A DNA stretch of 64,000 nucleotides from positions 558,001 to 622,000 of the forward strand of contig NZ_KB913031.1 of assembly GCF_000384155.1 (NCBI RefSeq). Direction: 5' to 3'. Positions 8,211 through 21,261 of the stretch are shown piece by piece. A model generated the notes under the pieces. The model was given only the letters and a program-made list of their open reading frames with translations, had not been told where the DNA came from and ran no database searches. This DNA is from Methylophilus sp. 42. Lineage in GTDB: Bacteria; Pseudomonadota; Gammaproteobacteria; Burkholderiales; Methylophilaceae. The first letter of the stretch is position 1, and every line of letters begins with the position of its first letter. Position numbers and translations under genes: made by a program.

Positions 8211-11200
8211 ATGAGCTATTCCTTTACCGAAAAGAAACGCATCCGCAAAAGCTTTGCTAAGCGCGACAGTGTTCAAGAGGTACCTTATCTGCTAGCCATG
8301 CAGTTGGAATCCTACAAATCATTCCTGCAGGAAAACGTTCCGCTCGACCAACGTAAAAACGAAGGTCTGGAGTCGACTTTCCGCTCTATTTTTCCTATCG
8401 TCAGCCATTCCGAGAATGCACGTCTGGATTATGTGAGCTATCAATTAGGCGCAGAGCCATTTGATGTCAAAGAGTGTCAACAACGTGGTCTCACCTATGC
8501 CGTGCCTTTGCGCGTCAAAGTGCGTTTGACCATCATGGACCGCGAAGCGTCCAAACCAACCGTGAAAGAAGTGAAAGAGCAAGAAGTGTATATGGGCGAA
8601 TTGCCGCTCATGACCGAAAACGGTTCTTTCGTGATTAACGGTACTGAGCGTGTGATTGTGTCGCAATTGCACCGCAGCCCAGGTGTGTTCTTTGAGCATG
8701 ACCGTGGTAAAACCCACAGCTCCGGCAAGTTGCTGTTTTCAGCACGTATCATTCCTTACCGTGGTTCTTGGCTGGATTTCGAATTCGATCCAAAAGATTA
8801 CCTGTACTTCCGCGTTGACCGTCGTCGCAAGATGCCAGTCACTATCTTGCTGAAGGCATTGGGTTATAACCCGGAACAAATCCTGGAAACTTTCCACGAT
8901 ACAGATACTTTCCACATTGGCCCGAAAGGCGTGGAATTTACACTGGTGGCTGACCGCCTGCGTGGTGAAGTGGCCAAGTTCGATATCACTGACAAAGATG
9001 GTACCGTGCTGGTCGCGAAAGACAAGCGCATTACAGTGAAACACATCCGCGATATCGAAAAAGCGGGCGTGACCACGATGGCTGTGCCGACCGACTTTAT
9101 GATGGGTCGTGCCGTTGCCAAAAACATTATTGATACCGACACTGGTGAGCTGATTGCCAATGCCAACGATGAAATCACCCCTTCATTGCTGGAAAAACTG
9201 GTCGCTGCCAAGATTACTGAAATCGACACGATTTACACCAATGATCTGGATCACGGTAACTTCATTTCGCAAACTTTGCGTAGTGATGAAATTCCTGACC
9301 AGTACAGTGCACGTGTGGCGATTTACCGCATGATGCGCCCAGGCGAACCGCCAACCGAAGAAGCAGTAGAAGCTTTGTTTAAAGGCTTGTTCTTCACTGA
9401 AGATCGTTACGACCTGTCTGTGGTTGGCCGCATGAAGTTTAACCGCCGTGCTTACCCAAGCAAGCTGGAAGACCGTTCTGCTACCTGGATCCGCCGTTTC
9501 TATGAAAATGTCGGCCCACAAGGCGATACCGGTGCTAATGTATTGTCAAATGAAGACATCCTGGCTGTGATTGGCGTGTTGATCGAGTTGCGCAATGGTC
9601 GCGGCGAAATCGACGATATCGATCACCTGGGTAACCGTCGTATCCGTTCCGTCGGTGAATTGGCAGAGAACCAGTTCCGTGCCGGTCTGGTGCGTGTTGA
9701 ACGTGCAGTAAAAGAGCGTCTGTCCCAGGCTGAGTCTGAGAATCTGATGCCGCACGATTTGATCAACGCGAAACCAGTCTCCAGTGCGATCCGTGAATTC
9801 TTTGGCTCCAGCCAGTTGTCACAGTTTATGGACCAAACTAACCCATTGTCCGAGATTACGCACAAGCGTCGTATCTCTGCCCTGGGCCCAGGCGGTTTGA
9901 CCCGTGAACGTGCCGGCTTTGAGGTACGTGACGTACATACCACGCACTACGGTCGTGTCTGTCCAATTGAAACACCGGAAGGTCCAAACATTGGTTTGAT
10001 CAACTCATTGGCGCTGTACGCACGCACCAATGAGTACGGTTTCCTGGAAACCCCTTACCGTTTGGTTGAAGACAACAAGGTATCAGGCAAGATTGATTAC
10101 CTGTCTGCAATTGAAGAGAGCCAGTATGTGATTGCACAGGCCAACACCGAAGTGTCTAAAGAAGGTGGCTTCAAAGAGGATCTGGTGTCAGCCCGTTTCC
10201 ACAACGAATTCACCATGACACAACCTGGTCGTGTACAGTACATGGACGTGGCCCCAGGCCAGATCGTGTCTGTGGCGGCTTCGTTGATTCCGTTCCTGGA
10301 ACACGATGACGCGAACCGTGCATTGATGGGTGCCAACATGCAACGTCAAGCGGTGCCCTGTCTGCGTGCTGAAAAAGCCGTGGTGGGTACAGGCATTGAG
10401 CGTACGGTGGCGGTTGACTCCGGTACTGTCGTTACTGCCCGCCGTGGTGGTGTGGTTGACTATGTGGACTCAGGCCGTATCGTGGTCCGCGTGCATGATG
10501 CTGAAGCATTGGCAGGCGAAGTCGGTGTGGACATCTACAACCTGACCAAATACACACGTTCTAACCAGAACACCAACATCAACCAGCGTCCGCTGGTCAA
10601 AGTCGGTGACATCATCTCCCGCGGCGACGTGGTGGCGGATGGTGCCTCTACCGATATGGGTGAGTTGGCCTTGGGTCAGAACATGCTGGTGGGCTTTATG
10701 CCATGGAACGGTTATAACTACGAAGACTCGATTTTGATCTCCGAGCGCGTAGTGGCTGATGACCGTTACACGTCTATCCACATTGAAGAATTGTCAGTAG
10801 TTGCACGTGACACCAAACTGGGACCTGAAGAGATTACCCGTGATATTTCCAACCTGTCCGAGCGTATGCTGGGTCGTCTGGATGATTCCGGTATTATCTA
10901 CATCGGTGCTGAAGTAGAAGCGGGTGACGTACTGGTAGGTAAAGTGACGCCAAAAGGTGAAACCACTTTAACGCCAGAAGAAAAATTGCTGCGTGCGATT
11001 TTTGGTGAAAAAGCGTCTGACGTAAAAGACACTTCACTGCGCGTACCATCAGGCATGACCGGTACTGTGATTGACGTACAAGTCTTCACGCGTGAAGGCA
11101 TTGACCGTGATACACGTGCACAGCAAATTATTGACGACCAGTTGTCTCACTACAAAAAAGATCTGGGCGACCAGATGCGTATTGTAGAAGACGATACCTT

Positions 11201-12383
11201 TGGCCGTATCAGCCGTTTGCTGGCTGGTAAAGCGGCGACCGGTGGTCCGAACAAGCTGAAAAAAGGTGACACGCTGACCCAGGAATACCTGGAAAGCGTT
11301 GGCCGTTATGACTGGTTTGATATTCGTTTGAGCGACGAAGACGCTGCACGTCAACTGGAACAACTGAAAGACAGTTTGAGCCAGGCGCGTGTTGAGTTTG
11401 ACAACAAGTTCGAAGAGAAGAAACGTAAACTGACGCAAGGTGACGAATTGCCACCAGGCGTACAGAAAATGGTGAAAGTATATCTGGCGGTGAAACGCCG
11501 TATTCAACCTGGTGACAAAATGGCGGGTCGTCACGGTAACAAGGGTGTGATCTCCAAGATCTGCCCGGTTGAAGATATGCCGCACATGGCCGACGGTACA
11601 CCGTTAGACATCGTGTTGAACCCACTGGGCGTGCCTTCACGGATGAACATCGGTCAGATTCTGGAAACGCACTTGGGTTGGGCAGCTAAAGGTCTGGGTA
11701 AACGCCTGGGCGACATGTTGCAAGCCGAAGCGAAAGTGGCTGAAATCCGTGGCTTCCTGGACAAGATCTACAACAGCAGCACTGGCAGAAAAGAAGACAT
11801 TGCCGGCCTGACAGACGTAGAGGTGATTGACCTGGCAAGTAACTTGAAACATGGTGTGCCATTCGCAACGCCAGTGTTTGACGGTGCCGCTGAGTCTGAT
11901 ATTCGTGCCATGCTGGATCTGGCGTTCCCGGATGAAGACGAGCACACCAAGAAGTTGCAGTTCCATGCAGGTAAAACACAGGTCAAACTGTTTGACGGCC
12001 GTACCGGTGATGCTTTTGAGCGTCCTGTGACTGTTGGTTACATGCACGTACTGAAACTGCACCACTTGGTCGACGACAAGATGCACGCACGTTCTACCGG
12101 TCCTTACAGCCTGGTGACACAACAACCGTTGGGTGGTAAAGCCCAGTTCGGTGGTCAGCGCTTCGGTGAGATGGAAGTTTGGGCACTGGAAGCCTATGGT
12201 GCGTCATACACCTTGCAAGAGATGTTGACAGTGAAATCAGATGACGTGAATGGTCGTACCAAAGTGTACGAAAACATCGTCAAAGGTGAGCACAAAATTG
12301 ATGCGGGTATGCCTGAATCATTCAACGTGTTAGTGAAAGAAATCCGTTCACTGGCCATTGATATTGATTTAGACCGTAACTAA
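8211..12383 (+). CDS. rpoB: RNA polymerase beta subunit
   Basis: 1390 residues, full length, starting at ATG 8211 after AGGAGA (an in-frame upstream extension lacks family sequence). Catalytic core subunit. The rifampicin region reads [17 protein letters not shown] then [14 protein letters not shown], with the residues equivalent to E. coli D516, H526 and S531 unchanged, so no resistance mutation is seen. Just after it comes [20 protein letters not shown], with Thr where E. coli has Pro552. The C terminus has the [20 protein letters not shown] segment and the [18 protein letters not shown] clamp motif. Followed after 23 nt by rpoC. Confidence 0.99.
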   Translation: MSYSFTEKKRIRKSFAKRDSVQEVPYLLAMQLESYKSFLQENVPLDQRKNEGLESTFRSIFPIVSHSENARLDYVSYQLGAEPFDVKECQQRGLTYAVPLRVKVRLTIMDREASKPTVKEVKEQEVYMGELPLMTENGSFVINGTERVIVSQLHRSPGVFFEHDRGKTHSSGKLLFSARIIPYRGSWLDFEFDPKDYLYFRVDRRRKMPVTILLKALGYNPEQILETFHDTDTFHIGPKGVEFTLVADRLRGEVAKFDITDKDGTVLVAKDKRITVKHIRDIEKAGVTTMAVPTDFMMGRAVAKNIIDTDTGELIANANDEITPSLLEKLVAAKITEIDTIYTNDLDHGNFISQTLRSDEIPDQYSARVAIYRMMRPGEPPTEEAVEALFKGLFFTEDRYDLSVVGRMKFNRRAYPSKLEDRSATWIRRFYENVGPQGDTGANVLSNEDILAVIGVLIELRNGRGEIDDIDHLGNRRIRSVGELAENQFRAGLVRVERAVKERLSQAESENLMPHDLINAKPVSSAIREFFGSSQLSQFMDQTNPLSEITHKRRISALGPGGLTRERAGFEVRDVHTTHYGRVCPIETPEGPNIGLINSLALYARTNEYGFLETPYRLVEDNKVSGKIDYLSAIEESQYVIAQANTEVSKEGGFKEDLVSARFHNEFTMTQPGRVQYMDVAPGQIVSVAASLIPFLEHDDANRALMGANMQRQAVPCLRAEKAVVGTGIERTVAVDSGTVVTARRGGVVDYVDSGRIVVRVHDAEALAGEVGVDIYNLTKYTRSNQNTNINQRPLVKVGDIISRGDVVADGASTDMGELALGQNMLVGFMPWNGYNYEDSILISERVVADDRYTSIHIEELSVVARDTKLGPEEITRDISNLSERMLGRLDDSGIIYIGAEVEAGDVLVGKVTPKGETTLTPEEKLLRAIFGEKASDVKDTSLRVPSGMTGTVIDVQVFTREGIDRDTRAQQIIDDQLSHYKKDLGDQMRIVEDDTFGRISRLLAGKAATGGPNKLKKGDTLTQEYLESVGRYDWFDIRLSDEDAARQLEQLKDSLSQARVEFDNKFEEKKRKLTQGDELPPGVQKMVKVYLAVKRRIQPGDKMAGRHGNKGVISKICPVEDMPHMADGTPLDIVLNPLGVPSRMNIGQILETHLGWAAKGLGKRLGDMLQAEAKVAEIRGFLDKIYNSSTGRKEDIAGLTDVEVIDLASNLKHGVPFATPVFDGAAESDIRAMLDLAFPDEDEHTKKLQFHAGKTQVKLFDGRTGDAFERPVTVGYMHVLKLHHLVDDKMHARSTGPYSLVTQQPLGGKAQFGGQRFGEMEVWALEAYGASYTLQEMLTVKSDDVNGRTKVYENIVKGEHKIDAGMPESFNVLVKEIRSLAIDIDLDRN

Positions 12384-12406
12384 GCCCGCCATTAAGGAGA
12401 GTCTCT

Positions 12407-15400
12407 ATGAAAGCGTTATTAGATTTATTTAAACAGGTTACGCAAGAAGAAGAGTTCGACGCGATCAAGATCGCGCTGGCTTCACCTGAAAAAATCCGTT
12501 CATGGTCCTATGGCGAAGTGAAAAAGCCAGAAACCATTAACTACCGTACCTTTAAACCTGAGCGGGACGGTTTGTTCTGCTCCAAAATCTTTGGCCCGAT
12601 CAAGGATTACGAGTGCTTGTGCGGTAAATACAAGCGTTTGAAGCACCGCGGTGTGATTTGTGAGAAGTGTGGCGTTGAAGTCACCTTGAGCAAAGTGCGT
12701 CGTGAGCGTATGGGCCACATTGAACTGGCTTCACCAGTGGCACATATCTGGTTCCTGAAATCCTTGCCTAGCCGCTTGGGTATGGTGCTGGATATCGCCC
12801 TGCGTGACATCGAGCGCGTGTTGTACTTTGAAGCATTTATCGTGATCGATCCAGGCATGACACCGCTGACGCGTGGTCAGTTGCTGACTGAAGATGACTA
12901 CCTGGCCAAGGTGGAAGAGTACGGTGACGAATTCAATGCCGTGATGGGTGCTGAAGCTGTGCGCGAGTTATTGCGCACCATGGACATTGAGCGCGAAATC
13001 GAGAAGTTGCGTAGCGAATTGTCTGCGACCAGCTCAGAAGCCAAGATCAAGAAGATCGCCAAGCGCTTGAAAGTGCTTGAAGCGTTCCAGAAATCTGGTA
13101 TTAAGCCAGAGTGGATGATCCTGGAAATCTTGCCAGTATTGCCACCAGAGTTGCGCCCATTGGTGCCACTGGATGGCGGTCGTTTTGCGACGTCTGACCT
13201 GAACGATCTGTATCGCCGCGTGATCAACCGTAACAACCGTTTGAAGCGTTTGTTAGAGTTGAAAGCACCGGAAATCATCGTACGTAACGAAAAACGTATG
13301 TTGCAAGAAGCGGTAGACTCACTGCTGGACAACGGTCGTCGCGGTAAAGTGATGACTGGCGCTAACAAGCGTCCGCTGAAGTCACTGGCTGACATGATTA
13401 AAGGTAAGGGCGGTCGTTTCCGTCAGAACTTGCTGGGTAAGCGCGTGGACTACTCCGGTCGTTCCGTGATTGTGGTTGGCCCAACATTGAAACTGCATCA
13501 GTGCGGTCTGCCGAAGAAAATGGCGCTGGAACTGTTCAAGCCATTCATTTTCCACAAACTGGAAGTGTTAGGCCTGGCAACGACGATCAAAGCCGCCAAG
13601 AAAAAAGTGGAAGAAGAAGGACCAGAAGTCTGGGATATCCTGGAAGACGTGATCCGTGAGCATCCGGTGTTGTTGAACCGTGCGCCTACGCTGCACCGTT
13701 TGGGTATCCAGGCATTTGAACCAGTATTGATCGAAGGTAAAGCGATCCAGTTACACCCATTGGTGTGTTCAGCCTTTAACGCCGACTTTGACGGTGACCA
13801 AATGGCGGTACACGTTCCATTGAGCCTGGAAGCACAAATGGAAGCACGCACTTTGATGCTGGCTTCTAACAACGTGCTGTCTCCAGCCAACGGCGAACCA
13901 ATCATTGTGCCGTCACAGGATATCGTGTTGGGTCTGTACTACATGACCCGCGAGAAAGTGGCTGCACGCGGTGAAGGCATGATCTTCAGTGACATTAAAG
14001 AAGTACAACGTGTATACGATCAAGGCTTGATCGACTTGCACGCCAAAGTTACTGTGCGTATCCGTGAATTTGAGCTGGATGTTGCTGGTCAAAAAGTAGA
14101 AAAAATCAACCGTTATAACACCACGGTTGGCCGTGCCCTGCTGTCTGAAATCCTGCCACCAGGCTTGCCATACAGCTACATCGACAAAGCGCTGAAGAAA
14201 AAAGAAATTTCACGCCTGATCAACGCCAGCTTCCGTAAAGTGGGCATCCGTGAAACAGTGATTTTCGCTGACAAACTGATGTACACCGGTTACTCCTACG
14301 CGACCAAAGCCGGTATCTCTATCAGCATTAACGATATGTTGGTGCCGCCAGAGAAAGAGCAATTGATCGCTGCGGCAGATGCTGAAGTGAAAGAGATCGA
14401 AGACCAGTACGTCTCCGGTCTGGTGACACAGGGTGAGCGTTACAACAAGGTAGTCGACATCTGGGGTCGTGCTGGTGACAAAGTGGCTGACGCCATGATG
14501 AAGCAGTTGCGCGAAGAAGACGTCAAAGACGCTGATGGCAATACTGTTCTTAAAGACGGTAAAGCTGTACGTCAGGAATCGTTTAACGCGATTTACATGA
14601 TGGCCGACTCTGGTGCCCGTGGTTCTGCGGCGCAGGTACGTCAGCTGGCTGGTATGCGTGGCCTGATGGCGAAACCGGATGGTTCTATTATTGAAACGCC
14701 AATTAAGGCGAACTTCCGTGATGGTCTGAACGTGTTGCAGTACTTTATTTCTACCCACGGTGCACGTAAGGGTCTGGCCGATACGGCGCTGAAAACAGCG
14801 AACTCCGGTTACCTGACACGTCGTCTGGTCGATGTAACACAAGACTTGGTCGTGACTGAGCACGATTGCGGTACAGTTGAAGGTCTGGTCACTAAGGCGC
14901 TGGTTAAAGGCGGTGAAGTGGTTGAGCCATTGCATGACCGTATCCTCGGCCGTACCTCTGCGCTGGATGTGATTCATCCTGAAACGCAAGAAGTCATTTT
15001 CCCGGCAGGCACACTGCTTGGTGAAGACGAAGTGGAAAAAATTGATGCCCTGGGTATCGATGAAGTGAAAGTGCGTACTGCACTGACGTGCGATACCCGT
15101 TACGGTATTTGTGCCAAGTGTTACGGTCGTGACCTGGGTCGCGGCAAGCTCATTAGCATGGGTGAGGCCGTGGGCGTGATTGCGGCGCAATCAATTGGTG
15201 AACCTGGTACACAGTTGACCATGCGTACGTTCCACATCGGGGGTGCGGTATCACGTGCAGCGTCTGTTTCACAGGTTGAAAGTAAATCTAACGGTATCTT
15301 AAGCTTTACTTCTACCATGCGTTACGTGACTAACTCACGTGGCGAGCAAATTGTGATTTCCCGTAATGGTGAAGTCATTATTGCCGATGATAATGGTCGT

Positions 15401-16666
15401 GAGCGTGAACGTCATAAAGTGCCTTATGGTGCGACATTGACAGTGACCGACGGCAAAACGGTGAAAGCAGGTCAGGCATTAGCTACCTGGGATCCGCATA
15501 CCCGTCCGATTATTACCGAATACGCGGGTCAAATTAAATTTGAAAACGTGGAAGAAGGTATCACTGTTGCGAAACAAATCGATGAAGTGACAGGTTTGTC
15601 ATCATTGGTGGTGATTGATCCTAAACAGCGTGCTGGTCAAACCAAAGGTTTGCGTCCACAGGTTAAATTGCTGGATGCAAATGGCGTGGAAGTGAAAGTG
15701 ACCGGCACGGATACGCCAGTTAACGTAACCTTCCAGCTGGGTTGTATCATTACGGTGAAAGACGGTCAGGAAGTCGGTGTGGGTGAAGTGCTGGCACGTA
15801 TCCCGCAAGAATCTTCCAAAACCCGTGATATTACCGGGGGTCTGCCACGCGTGGCTGAGCTGTTCGAAGCCCGTTCACCAAAAGACGCCGGTATGCTGGC
15901 TGAAGTGACTGGTACGGTTTCGTTCGGTAAGGACACCAAAGGTAAACAACGTCTGGTCATCACTGACCTCGACGGTATTACCAGCGAGTTCCTGATTGCC
16001 AAGGACAAGCACGTGACCGCGCATGATGGCCAGGTAGTGACCAAAGGTGAAACCATTGTCGACGGTCCGGCAGATCCGCAAGATATCTTGCGCCTGCAAG
16101 GTCGTGAAGCATTGGCACGTTACATCATCGACGAAGTGCAAGACGTTTACCGCTTGCAAGGCGTGAAGATTAACGACAAGCACATTGAAGTGATTGTGCG
16201 CCAGATGTTGCGTCGCGTTAAAGTGCAAGATGCAGGCGACACTGGCTTCATCCCGGGTGAGCAAGTAGAGCGTGCTGATCTGTTGACAGAAAACGAACGC
16301 GTCGTGGCCGATGACAAACGTCCGGCAACGTTCGAGTACGTGTTGTTGGGTATTACCAAAGCATCGCTGTCTACCGATTCGTTTATCTCTGCGGCATCGT
16401 TCCAGGAAACGACACGCGTGTTGACCGAGGCGGCTATTTTGGGCAAACGCGACGATTTGCGTGGCTTGAAAGAAAACGTCATTGTGGGTCGCCTGATTCC
16501 AGCCGGTACCGGTCTGGCTTATCACGAGTCCCGCAAACGTGCAGCCGTGGCTTCACTGACACCAAATGCAGCAGAGCCATCTGAAGCATTGTTGGCAGCC
16601 GAAGCGATGTTTGCAACAGAAGAAGTTGTTGAGGAAACCGCAGCAGACGACCAACCGAACGAATAA
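12407..16666 (+). CDS. rpoC: RNA polymerase beta-prime subunit
   Basis: 1419 residues. N-terminal zinc site [20 protein letters not shown], the clamp and rudder, the catalytic magnesium loop [12 protein letters not shown], and the second zinc site with [15 protein letters not shown]. An acidic alanine/glutamate-rich tail ends the protein. Cotranscribed with rpoB. The downstream interval carries a 14-bp hairpin and the promoter of the rpsL group. Confidence 0.99.
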   Translation: MKALLDLFKQVTQEEEFDAIKIALASPEKIRSWSYGEVKKPETINYRTFKPERDGLFCSKIFGPIKDYECLCGKYKRLKHRGVICEKCGVEVTLSKVRRERMGHIELASPVAHIWFLKSLPSRLGMVLDIALRDIERVLYFEAFIVIDPGMTPLTRGQLLTEDDYLAKVEEYGDEFNAVMGAEAVRELLRTMDIEREIEKLRSELSATSSEAKIKKIAKRLKVLEAFQKSGIKPEWMILEILPVLPPELRPLVPLDGGRFATSDLNDLYRRVINRNNRLKRLLELKAPEIIVRNEKRMLQEAVDSLLDNGRRGKVMTGANKRPLKSLADMIKGKGGRFRQNLLGKRVDYSGRSVIVVGPTLKLHQCGLPKKMALELFKPFIFHKLEVLGLATTIKAAKKKVEEEGPEVWDILEDVIREHPVLLNRAPTLHRLGIQAFEPVLIEGKAIQLHPLVCSAFNADFDGDQMAVHVPLSLEAQMEARTLMLASNNVLSPANGEPIIVPSQDIVLGLYYMTREKVAARGEGMIFSDIKEVQRVYDQGLIDLHAKVTVRIREFELDVAGQKVEKINRYNTTVGRALLSEILPPGLPYSYIDKALKKKEISRLINASFRKVGIRETVIFADKLMYTGYSYATKAGISISINDMLVPPEKEQLIAAADAEVKEIEDQYVSGLVTQGERYNKVVDIWGRAGDKVADAMMKQLREEDVKDADGNTVLKDGKAVRQESFNAIYMMADSGARGSAAQVRQLAGMRGLMAKPDGSIIETPIKANFRDGLNVLQYFISTHGARKGLADTALKTANSGYLTRRLVDVTQDLVVTEHDCGTVEGLVTKALVKGGEVVEPLHDRILGRTSALDVIHPETQEVIFPAGTLLGEDEVEKIDALGIDEVKVRTALTCDTRYGICAKCYGRDLGRGKLISMGEAVGVIAAQSIGEPGTQLTMRTFHIGGAVSRAASVSQVESKSNGILSFTSTMRYVTNSRGEQIVISRNGEVIIADDNGRERERHKVPYGATLTVTDGKTVKAGQALATWDPHTRPIITEYAGQIKFENVEEGITVAKQIDEVTGLSSLVVIDPKQRAGQTKGLRPQVKLLDANGVEVKVTGTDTPVNVTFQLGCIITVKDGQEVGVGEVLARIPQESSKTRDITGGLPRVAELFEARSPKDAGMLAEVTGTVSFGKDTKGKQRLVITDLDGITSEFLIAKDKHVTAHDGQVVTKGETIVDGPADPQDILRLQGREALARYIIDEVQDVYRLQGVKINDKHIEVIVRQMLRRVKVQDAGDTGFIPGEQVERADLLTENERVVADDKRPATFEYVLLGITKASLSTDSFISAASFQETTRVLTEAAILGKRDDLRGLKENVIVGRLIPAGTGLAYHESRKRAAVASLTPNAAEPSEALLAAEAMFATEEVVEETAADDQPNE

Positions 16667-16690
16667 TTCGATCACTGTTGTCTCTGTGTG

Positions 16691-16729
16691 CAAGGGGTGT
16701 CAAGTATGAATAATGCTTGACACCCCTTG
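16691..16729 (+). terminator. Long hairpin at the rpoC-rpsL junction
   Basis: Perfect 14-bp stem, left arm CAAGGGGTGTCAAG and right arm CTTGACACCCCTTG, with an 11-nt loop. No T tract follows, so it is either a Rho- or Nus-influenced terminator or an RNase III type processing site. The right arm contains the -35 element of the next promoter. Confidence 0.6.
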
Positions 16730-16745
16730 ACTCATTTATTAAAAT
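16717..16745 (+). promoter_or_regulatory. Promoter of the str group (rpsL-rpsG-fusA-tuf)
   Basis: TTGACA (16717-16722), a 17-bp spacer and TAAAAT (16740-16745): a near-consensus sigma70 promoter. The -35 lies wholly inside the right arm of the hairpin that closes rpoBC. The leader to the rpsL ATG is about 110 nt and holds a further 9-bp hairpin around 16765-16785. Confidence 0.8.
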
Positions 16746-16860
16746 GCCGGGTTTCTCAGAATAGCCTTATTGTCTCAATAGGGCGTTATTGTTGATATGC
16801 CGCCAAACTTGAGTCTTCCTGCTCAAATGGTGGTTTTTTAAAGGTGAAGAGGTTAAGGCA

Positions 16861-17244
16861 ATGCCAACCATTAATCAGTTAATACGTAAGCCACGCGTTA
16901 AAGTGGTTACCAAGAGCAAGGTTCCAGCGCTGGAAGCTTGTCCTCAAAAGCGTGGTGTATGTACGCGTGTATATACAACAACGCCAAAAAAACCAAACTC
17001 CGCGTTGCGTAAGGTTGCTAAAGTGCGCCTGACCAACGGTTACGAAGTGATTAGCTACATCGGCGGTGAAGGCCATAACCTGCAGGAGCACTCTGTTGTG
17101 CTGTTGCGCGGCGGTCGTGTAAAAGACTTGCCAGGTGTGCGTTACCACATGGTGCGCGGTAGCTTGGATACGGCTGGTGTGAAAGACCGTAAACAGTCCC
17201 GTTCCAAATACGGTGCTAAGCGTCCTAAAGAAGCTAAAGCTTAA
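16861..17244 (+). CDS. rpsL: 30S ribosomal protein S12
   Basis: 127 residues. Decoding-centre protein. The streptomycin-site loops are wild type: [20 protein letters not shown] retains the lysine at position 43 and [16 protein letters not shown] retains the second lysine, so no target-site streptomycin resistance is seen. Cysteines 27 and 34 occur in the [15 protein letters not shown] segment. First gene of the str group with its own strong promoter. Confidence 0.98.
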   Translation: MPTINQLIRKPRVKVVTKSKVPALEACPQKRGVCTRVYTTTPKKPNSALRKVAKVRLTNGYEVISYIGGEGHNLQEHSVVLLRGGRVKDLPGVRYHMVRGSLDTAGVKDRKQSRSKYGAKRPKEAKA

Positions 17245-17342
17245 TTTATTAGGCTTGTCCGGACAAATTGTCCATTTTTATAGCGGCTGAAATGCCTTGC
17301 GAGTGTCATTGCTAGCAAAAATTTAATTGAAAAGAGAATCAT

Positions 17343-17813
17343 ATGCCAAGACGTAGAGAAGTCCCCAAACGTATTATCTTGCCGGATCCAAAATTTGGTA
17401 GCCAGGAAGTGTCCAAGTTTGTAAATGTGCTGATGACAGGTGGTAAGAAATCTGTTGCTGAGCGTATCATTTACGGTGCCTTTGATCAGGTGGCCAGCAA
17501 GAGCGGTAAGGACCCGCTGGAATTATTCACCACAGCGTTGAATAATCTGCGTCCTGTTGTTGAAGTGAAGAGTCGCCGTGTTGGTGGTGCTAACTACCAG
17601 GTGCCTGTAGAAGTGCGTCCTAGCCGTCGTAGTGCGTTGGCAATGCGTTGGTTGCGTGATGCAGCGCGTAAGCGTGGCGAAAAATCCATGGGCCTGCGTT
17701 TGGCTGCCGAGTTGATCGAAGCCTCTGAAGGCCGTGGTTCTGCAATGAAAAAACGTGAAGAAGTTCACCGTATGGCAGAGGCAAACAAAGCCTTCTCACA
17801 CTTCCGTTTTTAA
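17343..17813 (+). CDS. rpsG: 30S ribosomal protein S7
   Basis: 156 residues. Nucleates folding of the 16S rRNA 3' major domain. Conserved N terminus [10 protein letters not shown] and the [20 protein letters not shown] hairpin are present. In E. coli S7 represses the str operon by binding the S12-S7 interval; here that interval is 98 nt, long enough for a similar target. Confidence 0.98.
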   Translation: MPRRREVPKRIILPDPKFGSQEVSKFVNVLMTGGKKSVAERIIYGAFDQVASKSGKDPLELFTTALNNLRPVVEVKSRRVGGANYQVPVEVRPSRRSALAMRWLRDAARKRGEKSMGLRLAAELIEASEGRGSAMKKREEVHRMAEANKAFSHFRF

Positions 17814-17868
17814 TTAAACGACCTCGTTCTTTAATAATTAGTTGAATTGATAGCAAAGGTAAAGCATC

Positions 17869-19962
17869 GTGGCACGTAAAACCCCTATTGAACGCTACCG
17901 TAATATTGGTATTTCTGCGCATATTGACGCAGGTAAAACAACCACGACAGAACGTATTCTGTTCTACACTGGTGTTAACCATAAGATTGGTGAAGTGCAC
18001 GACGGTGCAGCGACCATGGACTGGATGGAGCAAGAGCAGGAGCGTGGTATTACCATTACTTCTGCGGCGACAACCTGTTTCTGGAAAGGCATGGACTTGT
18101 CTTTGCCTGAGTATCGATTCAACATTATTGACACCCCAGGGCACGTGGACTTTACCATTGAGGTAGAGCGCTCCATGCGTGTGCTGGATGGTGCCTGCAT
18201 GGTGTACTGTGCAGTAGGTGGCGTGCAGCCACAATCTGAAACTGTTTGGCGCCAAGCCAACAAGTACAAAGTGCCGCGTCTGGCTTTTGTGAACAAAATG
18301 GACCGTTCAGGTGCTGACTTCTTCAAAGTTGTTGAGCAAATGAAAACGCGTCTGCGTGCAAACCCGGTGCCAGTGGTAGTGCCTATCGGTCGCGAAGACA
18401 CCTTTACTGGTGTGGTTGACTTGATGAAAATGAAAGCCATCATCTGGGATGAGGCTTCTCAAGGTATGAAATTCACTTACGGTGATATTCCTGCTGATCT
18501 GGTTGAGACCGCCACTAAATGGCGCGAGCAGATGGTTGAGTCTGCGGCAGAAGCCAGCGAAGAGCTGATGAACAAGTACCTGGAAAATGGTGATCTGGAA
18601 GAAAAAGACATCAAATTAGGTCTGCGTACACGTACGATTGCCGGTGAAATTCAGCCGATGCTGTGCGGTTCTGCATTTAAAAACAAAGGCGTTCAACGTA
18701 TGTTGGATGCGGTTGTTGACTTCTTGCCATCTCCAATCGACATTGATGACGTGACTGGTGAAGATGATGATGGTAAGCCAGCTAGCCGTAAAGCCGACGA
18801 CAAGGAAGGCTTCTCAGCTTTGGCATTTAAATTGATGACAGACCCGTTTGTTGGTCAGCTGACATTTATCCGCGTTTACTCTGGCGTGTTGAACAAAGGT
18901 GATACCGTGCTCAACTCTGTGAAGGGCAAAAAAGAGCGTATCGGCCGTATCGTACAAATGCACGCCAACAACCGTGAAGAGGTTGAAGAGGTGTTGGCTG
19001 GTGACATCGCCGCCTGTATCGGTTTGAAAGACGTCACGACGGGTGAATCTTTGTGTTCCCCAGACAAGCCTATCATCCTGGAGCGCATGGTATTCCCTGA
19101 GCCAGTGATTCACGTGGCTGTTGAACCAAAAACGAAGAGCGACCAAGAAAAAATGGGCTTGGCATTGGGCCGTTTGGCACAAGAAGATCCTTCTTTCCGT
19201 GTGCGTTCTGACGAAGAGTCTGGCCAGACAATTATTTCCGGTATGGGTGAATTGCACCTGGAAATTCTGGTTGACCGTATGCGTCGTGAGTTCAACGTTG
19301 AAGCGAACGTAGGTGCGCCACAAGTGGCATACCGTGAAGCGATCCGTAAGTCAGTTGAAGTTGAAGGCAAGTTCGTTAAGCAATCCGGTGGTAAGGGTCA
19401 GTACGGTCACGTTTGGCTCAAAATGGAACCTAACGAAGCTGGTAAAGGCTTTGAGTTCGTTGACCAAATTAAAGGTGGTACCGTGCCGCGTGAATTTATT
19501 CCTGCGGTTGAAAAAGGTCTGCGTGAAACCATCCCGGCAGGTATCTTGGCTGGTTTCCCGGTTGTAGATGTAAAAGTAACGTTGTTTGATGGTTCATACC
19601 ATGACGTTGACTCTAACGAAAACGCCTTCAAAATGGCAGCTTCTATCGGCTTTAAAGACGGTATGCGTAAAGCAGATCCAGTCTTGCTGGAGCCTATGAT
19701 GGCTGTGGAAGTTGAAACGCCTGAAGACTACATGGGTGATGTGATGGGTGACTTGTCATCTCGTCGTGGCATTATTCAGGGTATGGATGACATGCCTGGT
19801 GGTGGTAAAGCGATTAAAGCTGAAGTGCCGCTGTCTGAAATGTTTGGTTACTCCACTGTCGTGCGTTCCTTGTCACAAGGTCGTGCAACTTACAGCATGG
19901 AATTCAAGCATTACTCCGATGCACCGAAAAACGTTGCTGATGCAATCATCAACAAAAAATAA
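17869..19962 (+). CDS. fusA: Elongation factor G
   Basis: 697 residues with a GTG start at 17869. Ribosomal translocase. G domain: [15 protein letters not shown] (P loop), [30 protein letters not shown] and [10 protein letters not shown]; domains II-V follow, including [14 protein letters not shown] of domain IV. The ribosome binding site is weak (AAAGG 13 nt upstream). Fifty bases before tuf copy 2. Confidence 0.98.
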   Translation: MARKTPIERYRNIGISAHIDAGKTTTTERILFYTGVNHKIGEVHDGAATMDWMEQEQERGITITSAATTCFWKGMDLSLPEYRFNIIDTPGHVDFTIEVERSMRVLDGACMVYCAVGGVQPQSETVWRQANKYKVPRLAFVNKMDRSGADFFKVVEQMKTRLRANPVPVVVPIGREDTFTGVVDLMKMKAIIWDEASQGMKFTYGDIPADLVETATKWREQMVESAAEASEELMNKYLENGDLEEKDIKLGLRTRTIAGEIQPMLCGSAFKNKGVQRMLDAVVDFLPSPIDIDDVTGEDDDGKPASRKADDKEGFSALAFKLMTDPFVGQLTFIRVYSGVLNKGDTVLNSVKGKKERIGRIVQMHANNREEVEEVLAGDIAACIGLKDVTTGESLCSPDKPIILERMVFPEPVIHVAVEPKTKSDQEKMGLALGRLAQEDPSFRVRSDEESGQTIISGMGELHLEILVDRMRREFNVEANVGAPQVAYREAIRKSVEVEGKFVKQSGGKGQYGHVWLKMEPNEAGKGFEFVDQIKGGTVPREFIPAVEKGLRETIPAGILAGFPVVDVKVTLFDGSYHDVDSNENAFKMAASIGFKDGMRKADPVLLEPMMAVEVETPEDYMGDVMGDLSSRRGIIQGMDDMPGGGKAIKAEVPLSEMFGYSTVVRSLSQGRATYSMEFKHYSDAPKNVADAIINKK

Positions 19963-20012
19963 TTGATTTTTAAGTATTAAATTTAAAAGTATTGAATTAA
20001 AGGAAAAACATC

Positions 20013-21203
20013 ATGGCAAAAGGCAAATTTGAACGTACCAAGCCACACGTGAACGTTGGTACGATTGGTCACGTTGACCACGGTAAGACGACATTGACAG
20101 CGGCGATCACCACTGTATTGACGAAGAAATTTGGCGGCGAAGCAAAAGCTTACGACCAAATTGACGCGGCACCAGAAGAAAAAGCACGTGGTATTACGAT
20201 TAACACAGCGCACGTTGAGTATGAGACAGCTTCACGTCACTACGCACACGTTGACTGTCCAGGTCACGCTGACTACGTTAAAAACATGATTACCGGTGCT
20301 GCCCAGATGGACGGCGCGATCCTGGTATGTTCAGCTGCTGACGGCCCAATGCCACAAACACGTGAACACATCCTGTTGGCCCGCCAAGTTGGTGTTCCAT
20401 ACATCGTTGTGTTCCTGAACAAAGCGGACATGGTTGATGATGCTGAGTTGTTGGAGCTGGTTGAGATGGAAGTGCGTGACTTGCTGAGCAAGTATGACTT
20501 CCCAGGTGATGACACCCCAATCATCCACGGTTCAGCAAAATTGGCGCTGGAAGGCGACCAATCAGACATCGGCGAACCAGCGATCTTCAAATTGGCTGAA
20601 GCGTTAGACAGCTACATCCCAACACCAGAGCGCGCAATCGACGGCGCATTCCTGATGCCAGTAGAAGACGTATTCTCTATCTCTGGTCGTGGTACTGTAG
20701 TAACCGGCCGTATCGAGCGTGGTATTGTTAAAGTCGGCGACGAAATCGAAATCGTAGGTATCAAGCCAACACTGAAAACAACATGTACTGGTGTTGAAAT
20801 GTTCCGTAAACTGCTGGACCAAGGTCAAGCAGGCGACAACGTAGGCGTATTGCTGCGTGGTACTAAGCGTGAAGAAGTTGAGCGTGGTCAAGTATTGTCC
20901 AAATCAGGTTCTATCAAGCCACACACCAAGTTCACAGCAGAGATCTACGTGTTGGGTAAAGATGAAGGTGGTCGTCATACACCATTCTTCAACGGCTACC
21001 GTCCACAGTTCTACTTCCGTACAACTGACGTAACTGGTGCAGTTGAATTGCCAGCAGGTACCGAAATGGTAATGCCAGGTGACAACGTATCCATCTCAGT
21101 TGCACTGATTGCCCCAATCGCGATGGAAGAAGGCTTGCGCTTCGCTATCCGTGAAGGTGGTCGTACCGTTGGTGCTGGCGTCGTTGCCAAAATCATCGAG
21201 TAA
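20013..21203 (+). CDS. tuf: Elongation factor Tu, copy 2
   Basis: 396 residues, protein identical to copy 1 at 3344-4534, with all G-domain motifs ([20 protein letters not shown]). Only two synonymous DNA differences were found along the whole gene. The 15 nt before the ATG, including AAAGGAAAAACATC, are also shared. It closes the str group and is followed by a terminator before rpsJ. Confidence 0.99.
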   Translation: MAKGKFERTKPHVNVGTIGHVDHGKTTLTAAITTVLTKKFGGEAKAYDQIDAAPEEKARGITINTAHVEYETASRHYAHVDCPGHADYVKNMITGAAQMDGAILVCSAADGPMPQTREHILLARQVGVPYIVVFLNKADMVDDAELLELVEMEVRDLLSKYDFPGDDTPIIHGSAKLALEGDQSDIGEPAIFKLAEALDSYIPTPERAIDGAFLMPVEDVFSISGRGTVVTGRIERGIVKVGDEIEIVGIKPTLKTTCTGVEMFRKLLDQGQAGDNVGVLLRGTKREEVERGQVLSKSGSIKPHTKFTAEIYVLGKDEGGRHTPFFNGYRPQFYFRTTDVTGAVELPAGTEMVMPGDNVSISVALIAPIAMEEGLRFAIREGGRTVGAGVVAKIIE

Positions 21204-21215
21204 TTATCTTTATGA

Positions 21216-21241
21216 GCGGCAGGGTTATCCTGCCGCTTTTT
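21216..21241 (+). terminator. Terminator between tuf copy 2 and rpsJ
   Basis: Perfect 8-bp GC-rich stem (GCGGCAGG with CCTGCCGC), 5-nt loop, five T, then a second T run at 21246-21250. The rpsJ ribosome binding site AAGG directly follows, so some readthrough must supply rpsJ unless the promoter lies within the tuf gene. Confidence 0.85.
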
Positions 21242-21261
21242 GCTCTTTTTAAGGAAAAAAC

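Noticed and set aside
8495-10545. Several 70-130 codon antisense frames within rpoB
   Set aside because: Products of codon bias on the opposite strand; none has a ribosome binding site or a known domain.
14210-15190. Long open frame (326 codons) on the minus strand inside rpoC
   Set aside because: Wholly within a confidently identified gene on the other strand; composition rich in H, T, Q and R, typical of antisense frames; no family motif.
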